Positions 34,917 to 43,529 of a stretch of 64,000 nucleotides of DNA are shown here, piece by piece. The position numbers and the translations under genes are program-made. The notes beneath the pieces are model-generated. The model did not search any database. It saw nothing but the letters and a program-made list of their open reading frames with translations, and had not been told where the DNA came from. Location: the NCBI GenBank assembly GCA_963843945.1, contig CAWJMF010000002.1, forward strand, positions 992,001 through 1,056,000, written 5' to 3'. The stretch comes from CAWJMF01 sp963843945. Lineage in GTDB: Bacteria; Vulcanimicrobiota; Vulcanimicrobiia; Vulcanimicrobiales; Vulcanimicrobiaceae. Each line of letters starts with the position of its first letter. The stretch's first letter is position 1.

Positions 34917-35843
34917 ATGCCGGAGCTGCCCGACGTTGCCGCGTACCTCGCCGCGCTCGAACCGCGCATCGTAGGGCAGCCGCTCGAAGGGATCCGCATT
35001 CGGCCTAGCGCGTTTCTCCTGCGCACCGCCGAGCCGCCGCTGGCGAGCGCCGCAGGCCGCACGGTACGGGAACTGCGCCGCGTCGGCAAACGCATCGCGA
35101 TCGGACTCGACGATGACCTCTGGCTTGCGATCCACTTGATGATCGCCGGACGGCTTCACTGGCGTCCGCGAGGCGCCGGCATCAATGGGCGCAACGATCT
35201 CGCCGCTTTCGATTTCCCCACCGGGACGCTGGTGCTCACCGAAGCCGGCAGCAAGCGCCGTGCCTCCCTGCACGTGCTGCAGGGCGAAGAGCTACTCGAG
35301 ACGCTCGATGCCGGCGGCATCGACGTCTTCGAAGCCGATCTCGACGCTTTCCGCAAAGCGCTGACGGTCGAGAACCGCACGCTCAAACGCGCCTTGACCG
35401 ATCCGCGCAACCTGAGCGGCATCGGCAACGCCTACTCGGACGAAATCCTGCACGCCGCGCGGCTTTCTCCCATCGCGCTAACCGGCAAACTCAGCGAGGC
35501 CGAATGGCAGCGTTTGTTCGACGCCACGCGTGCCACGCTTCGGCTTTGGATCGAGAGGCTGCGAGCGGAAGCGGGCGACGCTTTCCCCGAGCGCGTGACC
35601 GCGTTCCGTAAGGACATGTCGGTCCACGGCCGCTTCGGGCAAGCCTGCCCCGACTGCGGCGAACCGGTGCAGCGCATTCGCTATGCCGACAACGAGACGA
35701 ACTACTGCGCGAAGTGTCAAACGAACGGCAGACTGCTCGCGGATCGCAGCCTCTCGCGTCTGTTGAAAGCCGACTCGCCGCGCACGCTCGAGGAACTGGA
35801 GAGCCTGAAACGGCGCCGGCCTTCGGCGAGCGGCCGCACTTGA
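34917..35843 (+). CDS. Formamidopyrimidine-DNA glycosylase / endonuclease VIII family
   Basis: 308 aa base-excision repair enzyme. It begins MPELPDVAAY: Pro2 is the Schiff-base nucleophile and Glu3 catalytic. RVGKRIAIGL holds the conserved Lys. RNLSGIGNAYSDEILHAA is the helix-two-turn-helix, and CPDCGEPVQRIRYADNETNYC with CAKC form the C-terminal zinc finger. MutM and Nei types cannot be separated safely. A hairpin (34891-34906) lies just upstream. Next to the Ogt repair gene. Confidence 0.92.
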   Translation: MPELPDVAAYLAALEPRIVGQPLEGIRIRPSAFLLRTAEPPLASAAGRTVRELRRVGKRIAIGLDDDLWLAIHLMIAGRLHWRPRGAGINGRNDLAAFDFPTGTLVLTEAGSKRRASLHVLQGEELLETLDAGGIDVFEADLDAFRKALTVENRTLKRALTDPRNLSGIGNAYSDEILHAARLSPIALTGKLSEAEWQRLFDATRATLRLWIERLRAEAGDAFPERVTAFRKDMSVHGRFGQACPDCGEPVQRIRYADNETNYCAKCQTNGRLLADRSLSRLLKADSPRTLEELESLKRRRPSASGRT

Positions 35844-35853
35844 AGCGGCGAAG

Positions 35854-36435
35854 CTACCTGCCGCTCAATGCCGGAGCCGGTAAGGGCTCGTCGAAAAGCG
35901 ACAAGCGTTCGTCCCTCGCATCCGCACCCGAACCCGGCACGGCGACGCCTTCGTGACGTAAGAGCCAAGCTTTGCGCCAGAGGCCGCCGCCGAAACCCGT
36001 GAGACTTCCGTCGGCGCCGATGACGCGGTGGCAAGGAACGACGAGGGGAAGCGGGTTCGAACCGTTGGCCAACCCAACGGCGCGCGTCGCCGCAACGTTC
36101 CCGAGACCGGCCGCGAGCGACCCGTACGTCGTCGTCGTTCCGGCTGGAATCTTGCGCAGCGCAGCCCACACGCTCTCTTGAAACGGCGTGCCGTTGCTGC
36201 GTGACGGAAGCGTCTCCAGCGCGCGCAGCTCGCCCGCGAAGTACGCCTCGAGCCCTTGGCGGACCCCGAGCCGCTCCCGGCGCTCGAGTAATTCGATCGA
36301 ACCGTAGTGCCGGCGTAAGGATTTCAGCAACCGCTCGTCGGCGCCGCCGAAATAAAGACCACGCAGGAGCGTCTCGTCGGTCACGATCGAAAGCGTACCG
36401 ATCGGCGACGGAACGGCATCGAGAAAAAGCCTCAC
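35854..36435 (-). CDS. ogt: Methylated-DNA--protein-cysteine methyltransferase (Ogt-type)
   Basis: 193 aa. It removes O6-alkyl groups from guanine. PCHRVIGADGSLTGFGGGLW is the active-site region with acceptor Cys135; FQESVWAALRKIPAGTTTTYGSLAAGLG is the recognition helix. The start is GTG 36435, with AAAGG six bases upstream. Convergent with the Fpg-like gene, forming a small DNA-repair pair. Confidence 0.93.
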   Translation of the reverse strand: MRLFLDAVPSPIGTLSIVTDETLLRGLYFGGADERLLKSLRRHYGSIELLERRERLGVRQGLEAYFAGELRALETLPSRSNGTPFQESVWAALRKIPAGTTTTYGSLAAGLGNVAATRAVGLANGSNPLPLVVPCHRVIGADGSLTGFGGGLWRKAWLLRHEGVAVPGSGADARDERLSLFDEPLPAPALSGR

Positions 36436-36525
36436 GCAAGCCCTTTCGGTTCCGTAGTTGCCGGCCAAGACCCATCCGGCACGCCTAGGGTTTCGCCGCC
36501 TGCGAGCGAGAATTGGCCGCAGGCA

Positions 36526-38187
36526 ATGATCACGACGGCCGAGCTTGCAGAGATTCCGTTGTTCGCCGCGTTGTCGCACGCCCAACGCTCGCGTATCGCC
36601 GCGCGCGCGGCCGACGTCCGCGGCAACGCGGGCGAGTGGCTCGCCCACGTCGGCGACCCATCGTACTTCTGGGTCCTCCTCGAAGGCGAAGTTGAAGCGA
36701 TGCGAATCGTCGGCGGCGAGGAACGCCAGGCGACCACCTTCGACGCCGGCGAATATTTCGGCGAGGTCCCCTTGATTCTCGGGACGCCCGCATTTGTGGG
36801 CATCCGCGCGCTGGTCGCCTCGCGCCTCGCCCGCGTCGATCCGAGCGATTTCCACGCGATGCTCAACGACAACCCCGAAGCGGGAGCGATCTTAGCACAG
36901 ACGCTCGTGCGACGCGTCAACTGGATCAAGGACGCCTACACCTCATCGAGTACGACGCAGGCGACGATCGTCGGGTATAGCGACGACTTCGCCTGTCACG
37001 ACATTCGCGACTTTCTCTCGCGCAATCAGATCGCTTTCGAATGGCTCGATCCGCGCGATCCCGGCGACGCGGCGCGCATTCCGCCGCCGGTTCGCGGGAT
37101 CGTGGATTTTCCGGCCGTCGTCTTCGCCGACGGAAGCGTCGTCGCGATGCCGAGCTTTCGCGAGCTCGCGCAACGGCTGAACCTGCAGACCGAGCCGAAG
37201 TTGGATCTGTACGACGTCGTGATCGTCGGCGGCGGTCCGGCGGGCTTGGCTGCCGCGGTGTACGGTGGATCGGAGGGATTGCGTACGCTGATGATCGAGC
37301 GCGAAGCGCCCGGCGGCCAGGCCGGCACCTCGTCGCGCATCGAGAACTACCTCGGATTTCCGGGCGGCATCTCGGGCGGGGACCTCGCCAATCGCGCCTT
37401 CCTTCAAGCCAAACGCTTCGGCACGGAAATCTTGATGACGCGCTCCGTCACCGGCATCCGCACGGCCGAGAACGGGCACGTCGTCGACATCGACGGGGGT
37501 TCCAGCATCCGCACGCGCGCCATCGTGATCGCAACGGGAGTCGCATGGCGGAAGCTCGACAGCACGGGGGCGGATCGTCTCACCGGCCGCGGCGTGTACT
37601 ACGGGGCCGCCCGCACCGAAGCGCTTGGAACTCGCGACAAGGAGATCTTCCTCATCGGCGGCGGCAACTCGGCCGGCCAGGCGGCGATGTTCTTTTCGAA
37701 CTACGCTCGCAGCGTGACGCTGCTCGTACGTGGCTCTTCGCTGGAAAAGAGCATGTCGTACTATCTGATCGAGCAGCTCCGCACGAAGTCGAACATCGCG
37801 GTCGAAACGCGCTCGACCGTCACCGCGATCGCAGGCGGCGCGCACGTCGAGACGATCACCGTGCGGAACGAGGAGACGGGAAGCTCGAGCGAACGGCGCG
37901 CCGATGCCGTCTTCTCGTTCATCGGCGCCGACGCGGAAACGTCGTGGCTTCCCGAGCAGCTCGAACGCGACGCGCGCGGCTTCCTATTGACCGGGCGCGA
38001 CGTGCGGACGTGGACGCTATCCCGGGCGCCCTATCAGCTTGAAACCAGCGTGCCCGGTATCTTCGCCGCCGGCGACGTCCGAAGCAATTCGGTCAAACGG
38101 GTCGCTTCGGGCGTCGGCGAGGGCAGCATGGTCATCGCTTTCATCCACGAGTACTTAGCAAGCGCCGCCGCCGCACCGGCGCGGTAA
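36526..38187 (+). CDS. Cyclic-nucleotide-binding domain fused to thioredoxin-reductase-like flavoprotein
   Basis: 553 aa. Residues about 5-120 form a cNMP-binding (CAP-like) domain with FDAGEYFGEVPLIL. About 145-205 is a glutaredoxin-like segment (IVGYSDDFACHDIRDFL, one Cys only). From about 228 an FAD/NAD(P) fold starts (DLYDVVIVGGGPAGLAAAVYG), with ENYLGFPGGISGG and AAGDVRSNSVKRV. The CxxC of true thioredoxin reductase is replaced at GRGVYYGAARTEA, so it is not a classical TrxB; the electron acceptor is unknown. Gating by a nucleotide second messenger is possible. Confidence 0.86.
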   Translation: MITTAELAEIPLFAALSHAQRSRIAARAADVRGNAGEWLAHVGDPSYFWVLLEGEVEAMRIVGGEERQATTFDAGEYFGEVPLILGTPAFVGIRALVASRLARVDPSDFHAMLNDNPEAGAILAQTLVRRVNWIKDAYTSSSTTQATIVGYSDDFACHDIRDFLSRNQIAFEWLDPRDPGDAARIPPPVRGIVDFPAVVFADGSVVAMPSFRELAQRLNLQTEPKLDLYDVVIVGGGPAGLAAAVYGGSEGLRTLMIEREAPGGQAGTSSRIENYLGFPGGISGGDLANRAFLQAKRFGTEILMTRSVTGIRTAENGHVVDIDGGSSIRTRAIVIATGVAWRKLDSTGADRLTGRGVYYGAARTEALGTRDKEIFLIGGGNSAGQAAMFFSNYARSVTLLVRGSSLEKSMSYYLIEQLRTKSNIAVETRSTVTAIAGGAHVETITVRNEETGSSSERRADAVFSFIGADAETSWLPEQLERDARGFLLTGRDVRTWTLSRAPYQLETSVPGIFAAGDVRSNSVKRVASGVGEGSMVIAFIHEYLASAAAAPAR

Positions 38188-38275
38188 AAGCGTCGCGCCA
38201 GGTCGGGAGACGCCTGCGTAGTAGTACGTGCTAGGGAACGAACCGCGCCGGCGTCTGAAGGGATAGCGTGCTAGC

Positions 38276-39385
38276 ATGCGCCTGATGCAATCGGAGCACC
38301 CGAGCGTTCGCCGCCTCATGACGCTCGCAGCGTTCGCCGTCGCGGCCGGGATGGCCGCCGGATGCGGCGGCTCCGCGGCGCCGGTTCAGCCGCTCAACGG
38401 CGGCAACGTCAGCCCGACTCCGAAGCCGAGCGTGACCCCGACGGCTGGACCGAGCGCAACGGCCACGCCGACCGTCGCCCCCAGCGCGACGCCAACGGCG
38501 ACGCCCTCGGCGGCCGTCCGGCCGGCGCTGATCTACATCGGGAACTTCGGAGCGAACGACATCGTCGAGTTTCCGGCCACCGGCACGGGCAATCTCACGC
38601 CGTCAACGACACTCACCGGAAGCGGCGTCTTGGCTCCGTATCTCATCTACGTCGACAGCTCCGGGCAACTCTGGTCGGCGAACCGATTGCTGCTGACCGT
38701 CACCGCCTACGCGGCCGGCGCGAGCGGCAGCGCCGCGCCGATCGTCACCCTGGCCGGCTCGAACACCGGCTTCAACATTCCGGTGGGCGTCTATGCGACG
38801 AGCGCCGGGACCATCCTCGAGACCGATTCAGGCAACCCGTCGGTCCGAATTTTCCCGCCGGGATCGAACGGCAACGTCGCTCCCGCGAGCGTCATCGCCG
38901 GGTCGAACACGACCTTCAACAGCGGTCAGCCCGCCGGCATTTGGCTCGACGGCGGCTCGAACATCTACGTGACGAATTTCAACATGGCGAGCGTCGACGT
39001 CTTTGCCGCCGGCGCGAGCGGGAACGTCGCGCCGGCCCGCATCATCACGGGCTCGAACACGCTGCTGAGCTCGCCTTTCGGGATCACGCTCGACGGTGCG
39101 GCCAACATCTACGTCGCCAATCCGGGCGCCCAGAACGTCCTGGTCTTTCCCGCCGGAAGCAACGGCAACGTTGCCCCGTCGCGCGTGATCGGCGGAGCGA
39201 ACACGCTGCTCGCGTTTCCCTCCGGAGTTGCGGTCGATGCTTCCGGGTATCTCTACGTCGGCGACGCCGTGAACAACTCCATCCTCGTTTTTGCGCCGGG
39301 CGCGAACGGCAACGTCGCTCCGGTTCAAAATATTTCGGGCAGCAACGTAGGTCTGAACAACCTTCGCGGTCTCGCCATCCGTTAA
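38276..39385 (+). CDS. Beta-propeller (NHL-like repeat) lipoprotein
   Basis: 369 aa. A signal peptide ends in a lipobox (AAGMAAGC, Cys30), so it is a probable lipoprotein, followed by a Thr/Pro/Ser/Ala linker (about 45-80). Five or six repeats of 45-55 aa follow, each with SNGNVAP or SGNVAPAR and GSNT, as in NHL/6-bladed propeller proteins. Surface or periplasmic location. Binding partner unknown. Confidence 0.78.
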   Translation: MRLMQSEHPSVRRLMTLAAFAVAAGMAAGCGGSAAPVQPLNGGNVSPTPKPSVTPTAGPSATATPTVAPSATPTATPSAAVRPALIYIGNFGANDIVEFPATGTGNLTPSTTLTGSGVLAPYLIYVDSSGQLWSANRLLLTVTAYAAGASGSAAPIVTLAGSNTGFNIPVGVYATSAGTILETDSGNPSVRIFPPGSNGNVAPASVIAGSNTTFNSGQPAGIWLDGGSNIYVTNFNMASVDVFAAGASGNVAPARIITGSNTLLSSPFGITLDGAANIYVANPGAQNVLVFPAGSNGNVAPSRVIGGANTLLAFPSGVAVDASGYLYVGDAVNNSILVFAPGANGNVAPVQNISGSNVGLNNLRGLAIR

Positions 39386-39480
39386 CCGAGCCGCGTACCT
39401 CCGCCATCCGGAAAGAGCGCCTCGCGGCAGAGCGAAGCACTCCGAGCGCGCGTCAACGCGCACCGGAGGGAGTGCAACGC

Positions 39481-39960
39481 ATGCGTAAGGTCAACACCAA
39501 CGACGTTCGCGAAGAGACGTGGACGTCGCCTAAAGGCCGCTTCGTCATGGCCGGTCGCGGCATCTCGGAGGCACTCGGCCGGCAGCCCCGATCGCTCGAC
39601 CTCGGCGAGCGGCATCCCTTCGACGTCGAGATTCAGCGCATTCCCCCGGGCGCCACCGCGACGACCTTTCATTCGCACAGCGCGCAGTGGGAGTTCTACC
39701 ACGTCATCTCCGGAAGCGGCAGCGTGCGGCACGACGACGGAACCGACCCGATCGTGAGCGGCGACGCTTTTCTCTTCAAGCCGGGCGAAGCGCACCAAGT
39801 CATCAACACCGGCATGGAGGACCTGGTGATGTACGTCGTGGCCGACAACCCCCTCGGGGAGTCGACACACTATCCGGACAGCGGCAAGTGGGCGATCCGC
39901 TCGCCGCAGAGCCGCATCCTCCGCTCGGAGTCCCTCGATTATTGGGATGGCGAGGAATAG
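39481..39960 (+). CDS. Cupin domain protein
   Basis: 159 aa from ATG 39481, with a strong GGAGG ten bases upstream. Cupin motif 1 is TTFHSHSAQWEFYHVISGSG and motif 2 is GDAFLFKPGEAHQVINTG, with His and Glu ligands for a metal. C-terminal extension of about 35 aa with a Trp-rich end (DYWDG). Function unknown. Confidence 0.8.
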   Translation: MRKVNTNDVREETWTSPKGRFVMAGRGISEALGRQPRSLDLGERHPFDVEIQRIPPGATATTFHSHSAQWEFYHVISGSGSVRHDDGTDPIVSGDAFLFKPGEAHQVINTGMEDLVMYVVADNPLGESTHYPDSGKWAIRSPQSRILRSESLDYWDGEE

Positions 39961-40036
39961 GGGTAAGACCAGCAGCAGGTCCCGAGCTATTTCGGATACC
40001 AGTGCATTCATTTCGAAGCCACTCAAGGAGTACACC

Positions 40037-40351
40037 ATGCGCTCGATCGCCCCACTTGCCGGTGCCTTCGCTTTCGCAGCGGCGGCAGTCGCCGTCGCTT
40101 CGTCGCCGGTCCTGGCCGACACGTATACCGGCACGGTGACCCACGTCTCGACCGAAAACATCAAGGTACGCGACAGCAACGGCAAGGAGCTCAGTTTCCT
40201 CCTCGCGCCCTCCTTCGATCAGGTCTTCTCAAGCGACGGCAAAACCACGTATCAAATGAAGAACGTCAAGCCGAACCATCCGGTCAAGATCGTCTATCAC
40301 CAGCAGCTCGGCATCCGCTACGCGGACAAGATCATTTTGTTGAGTCACTAA
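40037..40351 (+). CDS. Small secreted protein of unknown function
   Basis: 104 aa. ATG 40037 follows AAGGAGTACACC, an excellent ribosome site. Signal peptide cleaved after VLA (residue about 27). Mature domain: TYTGTVTHVSTENIKVRDSNGKELSFLL, then KNVKPNHPVKIVYH, a small OB-like beta fold. The frame extends upstream over the cupin tail, but the ribosome site decides the start. Family not recognised. Confidence 0.65.
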   Translation: MRSIAPLAGAFAFAAAAVAVASSPVLADTYTGTVTHVSTENIKVRDSNGKELSFLLAPSFDQVFSSDGKTTYQMKNVKPNHPVKIVYHQQLGIRYADKIILLSH

Positions 40352-40364
40352 GGAGCCGCCGGCA

Positions 40365-40403
40365 CCAAAATAAAGGGCACACCCGGCCGCGCCGGGTGTG
40401 CCT
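40365..40403 (-). terminator. Intrinsic terminator of tmRNA
   Basis: CACACCCGGC (40380-40389) pairs with GCCGGGTGTG (40393-40402), loop CGC. Reading the minus strand a T-rich tail (CTTTATTTT) follows, so it terminates leftward transcription from the tmRNA gene. On the plus strand no T-run follows. Confidence 0.8.
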
Positions 40404-40411
40404 AAAAGTTG

Positions 40412-40761
40412 GTGGAGCTGTCGGGGAACCGCCCCCCGAGTCCGAATCGCCGGACTAACGCTTTCTCCAGGCTCAGTTTCGATTTTGTCTTAGGTCGCCG
40501 GGCGTCTCGAAACCGGACTATCGGCGACGGCAGCTTCTAAATTTCGGGTGGCTCTCGAAGCGCTTTCCCCACCCTAGCCGGACTTTATGACCGTCGGCGC
40601 GGCGGTTCCGGCGACCCCGCGAGGACGGTGGCTAACCTAAGTTAGGCAGCCAGTGCGTAGTTGTTGTTCGCGTGTAAAACGCTTGCGATCGTTTTAGGAG
40701 TGCTCGCAACTCCGCCTGCTTACGCTACCCACGGATCGACCCGTCGAAGCTACTCAGCCCC
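40412..40761 (-). ncRNA. ssrA: tmRNA (transfer-messenger RNA)
   Basis: The RNA 5' end GGGGCTG (from 40761) pairs with the acceptor CAGCTCC near the 3' end, where CCA ends at 40412; CGGTTCCCCG is the T-arm. The tag frame is at 40642-40671: GCG AAC AAC AAC TAC GCA CTG GCT GCC TAA, giving ANNNYALAA, against ANDENYALAA in E. coli. About 350 nt, normal length. It rescues stalled ribosomes with SmpB; no smpB is in the window. It explains the 510-bp gene-free stretch from 40352 to 40862. Confidence 0.95.
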
Positions 40762-40793
40762 ATGGTAGGTGCCGGACCGCGCCGGCACCCCTC

Positions 40794-40799
40794 ATTATA
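40794..40799 (-). promoter_or_regulatory. Consensus -10 box of tmRNA promoter
   Basis: TATAAT on the minus strand, 33 bases before the mature tmRNA 5' end. A -35 box with good spacing is not clear; TTGCAA lies 21 bp upstream, inside a 14-bp palindrome. Transcription from here would add a roughly 25-nt leader with a GC-rich hairpin (GGTGCCGG / CCGGCACC) that RNase P would remove. Confidence 0.6.
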
Positions 40800-40816
40800 C
40801 CATAGCCGAAGAATGA

Positions 40817-40830
40817 CCGGTTGCAACCGG
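40817..40830. promoter_or_regulatory. 14-bp perfect palindrome in tmRNA/antiporter gap
   Basis: CCGGTTGCAACCGG equals its own reverse complement. It lies between the divergent tmRNA -10 box and the antiporter ribosome site, at the -35 region of tmRNA, a place where a dimeric repressor or activator could act. Operator role is inference. Confidence 0.35.
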
Positions 40831-40862
40831 CCCTCGAAAAGCCCGGGTTAGGAGGCCCGGCC

Positions 40863-42464
40863 GTGCAGCTCAACCTCATCGCCCTGGTCATGATGACGGC
40901 CGTCGTCGCTTGTGCCGCTTTGGGCAAGCGCGCCGGCATCCCGTACCCGATCGCCTTCGTGATCGGGGGGACGCTGCTCGCCTTCATCCCGAACGTCCCG
41001 CACTTCCAGCTCGATCCGAACCTCGTGTTCCTGATCTTCCTGCCGCCGCTGCTCTACGCCGGCGGCTGGAACACCGACTGGAACCTGTTCCGGCACAACG
41101 CACGTCCGATCGCACTCCTTTCGATCGGTCTCGTCATTTTCACCACGCTCGTCGTCGCCGCGGTCGCGCATCGCCTCGTGCCCGGTATGACCTGGCCGGC
41201 GGCCTTTGCGCTTGGGGCGATCATCTCGCCGCCCGACGCCGTCGCGGCGGGCGCCGTTTTCGAGCGCTTTTCGGTACCCCGCCGGATCATCGCCATCCTC
41301 GACGGCGAAGGCCTCGTCAACGACGCGACCGCACTCGTGATCTACCGCTTCGCGATCGCCGCCGCGCTGACCGGGACGTTCTCGCCGGCACAAGCGGGTA
41401 TTGCCTTCTTCGTCGTCGCCGGCGGCGGCATCGCGGTCGGCCTGGTTTTTTCGGTCATCTACATCTACGTCAGCCAGCTGCTGCGCAAGCTCCAGCTCGG
41501 CGACTACCAGCTCGACAACGTCCTCTCGCTGATCGCGCCGTACGCGGCCTATTCGAGTGCCGAGGCGCTGCATGTCTCGGGCGTACTCTCGACGGTGGCG
41601 GCCGGCATCTTCTGCGCGCGCATGTCCTCGAAGTTGTTCGTACCCGAGTCGCGCCTGGTGGCATACTCGGTCTGGGACCTGCTGATCTTCCTGTTCAACG
41701 GTGCGGTCTTCTTGTTGCTGGGGCTCGAAGTGCGCGAGATCGTCAGCGATCCGAACTTCTCGCTCGGCCAGCTCTGGATCGGCGCGCTCATCAGCCTGCT
41801 CGTGATCGTGCTGCGCTTGCTTTGGGTTTACCCGGCGACGTACGTTCCGCGCCTTTTCTTCAAGCAGATCAATCGCGTCGAAGGCATCCCCAGCTGGAAG
41901 TTCGTTTTCGTCATCGGCTGGTCGGGGATGCGCGGCATCGTTTCGCTGGCGGCGGCCCTCGCCGTACCGCTCTACGACGCTTCCGGGCGTCCTTTCCCCG
42001 CGCGCAGCGAAATCTTGTTCATCACGTTCTGCGTGATCTTCACCACGCTCGTCTTCCAAGGGCTCTCGCTGATCCCGATCATCAAATGGCTGGGCATTCA
42101 CGGCGAAGACGACCTCGAACGGCGCGAGCGCGAGGTCCGCATCGCCGCGCTCAAAGCCGGCATCGGACGCCTGCGTCAACTCGAACCGGATTTCAATTCG
42201 ACGACCGAGTGGGAAGTCGAAGGCCGAATTCTCTCCGAGTACGAGTACCGGATCGGACACCTCGAGGGTCATGCGCGAGCCGACGGTGAGCCGGGCCGGA
42301 ACGCCGAGTCCGAGGAAGTCAACCTCGATCACAAACTACAGAGCGAGGCGCTCGAAGGCGAGCGGCACGAGATCACGCGCCTGCGAAACGCGGGTACAAT
42401 CCCCGACGAAGTCTACCGGCGCATCGAATACGATCTCGACCTCGCCACCGAACGGCTTACGTAG
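40863..42464 (+). CDS. Na+/H+ antiporter, CPA1 (NhaP-type)
   Basis: 533 aa from GTG 40863, decided by AGGAGG eight bases upstream. About 12 membrane helices carry LGAIISPPDAVAAGAVF and ILDGEGLVNDATALV (the ion-binding ND/DD region), and GWSGMRGIVSLAAALAVPL. A hydrophilic C-terminal tail of about 120 residues, rich in Glu and Arg, likely regulates it. Exchanges cytoplasmic Na+ or K+ for H+. Its end overlaps the convergent MBL gene by 8 bp. Confidence 0.92.
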   Translation: MQLNLIALVMMTAVVACAALGKRAGIPYPIAFVIGGTLLAFIPNVPHFQLDPNLVFLIFLPPLLYAGGWNTDWNLFRHNARPIALLSIGLVIFTTLVVAAVAHRLVPGMTWPAAFALGAIISPPDAVAAGAVFERFSVPRRIIAILDGEGLVNDATALVIYRFAIAAALTGTFSPAQAGIAFFVVAGGGIAVGLVFSVIYIYVSQLLRKLQLGDYQLDNVLSLIAPYAAYSSAEALHVSGVLSTVAAGIFCARMSSKLFVPESRLVAYSVWDLLIFLFNGAVFLLLGLEVREIVSDPNFSLGQLWIGALISLLVIVLRLLWVYPATYVPRLFFKQINRVEGIPSWKFVFVIGWSGMRGIVSLAAALAVPLYDASGRPFPARSEILFITFCVIFTTLVFQGLSLIPIIKWLGIHGEDDLERREREVRIAALKAGIGRLRQLEPDFNSTTEWEVEGRILSEYEYRIGHLEGHARADGEPGRNAESEEVNLDHKLQSEALEGERHEITRLRNAGTIPDEVYRRIEYDLDLATERLT

Positions 42465-43485
42465 CCCGCTCGTAGCGGATCGTCGGTTCCTCGGCGATCA
42501 CGCGCAGCGTCCCGAGGTGCCGGAGGTGCTCGAGGTGTGCGAGCGTTTCCGCGACGGCGAACTGCCGGTGGTGCGGATTCATTTCCGAAAACGGGGTCCG
42601 GCGCCGCGTCCAAGGGAGGCGCTCCGCAACTTCCGCGGCATTGGCCGGCGCGATTTCGAGCGCTTCCAGGATCAGTTCGTTGCGCGCGTGATGGTGTTCG
42701 ATCAGCTGGGCGACGCGGCGCTGCAGTCCGTCGAAGGGTTCGCCGTGCGCGGGCAAAACGCGCTCGGCTTGCAGCGAACCGACCTTGATCAGCGAGGCCA
42801 GGTAGTCGCCGAGCACGTCGTGCGCGCGCGGATACCACGCCCCGACGTGCGGCGTAATCGGATCGAGAATGTGGTCGCCGGAAAGCACGACGCCGCGGAC
42901 GCGATCGAAGAAGCAAAGGTGTCCCGGACTGTGGCCGGGCGTCCAGACGACCTCGAGCGCGTGCGACCCTTGAGCGACGACGTCGCCGTCGTCGATCGTG
43001 CGGTCGGGCGCGGCGATCGAGAAGCGCCGGCTCGCCTCTTGCATGAAGTCGTCGCCGTCGCTCAGCGTCGCGGCATCGACGCCGTTGCGCGCGAGCCACG
43101 CGTCGCTCACGCGATCGTCGGCGGCCAAATCGACGAGCCTGTGTTGCACGACCTTCCAGTCCAGCGCGTGCATCCAAAGCTGCATGCCGGCCTTTTCGAT
43201 CAGCTTGCCGGCGAGGCCGTAGTGGTCGTGATGGAAATGCGTGACCACCAGCAGCTTGACGTCGTTCAGATGCAGGCCGAGTTGCCCCAGCCCCTCGACG
43301 AGCGCCTCGAACACGTCGGGGGTGTCCCAACCGCAATCGATCAGGGTGTAGCCGTCGTCGCTCGGGATCAGGTAGGCGTTGATGTGCCCGAGCGGATTAC
43401 CGTTCATGGGCAAGCGAATTTGGTGGATGCCGTCCTCGAGCGCGGTGACCAGCGGCTTGGGTGGACGAACGTCGGAGCGTGCCAT
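42457..43485 (-). CDS. MBL-fold metallo-hydrolase
   Basis: 342 aa. THFHHDHYG (82-90) is the zinc-binding HxHxDH motif; TPGHSPGH and LSGDHILD give further ligands, and LPAHGEPF the last. The C-terminal region is an extra helical domain (about 90 aa, ARNELILEAL) as in the glyoxalase-II/LACTB2-like group. Likely hydrolyses a thioester or lactone; substrate unknown. Confidence 0.88.
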   Translation of the reverse strand: MARSDVRPPKPLVTALEDGIHQIRLPMNGNPLGHINAYLIPSDDGYTLIDCGWDTPDVFEALVEGLGQLGLHLNDVKLLVVTHFHHDHYGLAGKLIEKAGMQLWMHALDWKVVQHRLVDLAADDRVSDAWLARNGVDAATLSDGDDFMQEASRRFSIAAPDRTIDDGDVVAQGSHALEVVWTPGHSPGHLCFFDRVRGVVLSGDHILDPITPHVGAWYPRAHDVLGDYLASLIKVGSLQAERVLPAHGEPFDGLQRRVAQLIEHHHARNELILEALEIAPANAAEVAERLPWTRRRTPFSEMNPHHRQFAVAETLAHLEHLRHLGTLRVIAEEPTIRYERAT

Positions 43486-43529
43486 CGCCGCTCAGTTCGC
43501 TGCTGCCAAGCAGCGTCCCGCGACGCCGT

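Noticed and set aside
38362..39960. 532-codon plus-strand frame
   Set aside because: Its first part is a shadow of the propeller gene; only the part from 39481 is real and is annotated as a cupin.
40848..42332. 494-codon minus-strand frame opposite the antiporter
   Set aside because: Highly charged Asp/Glu/Arg composition reflects the complement of hydrophobic codons, so it is an artefact.
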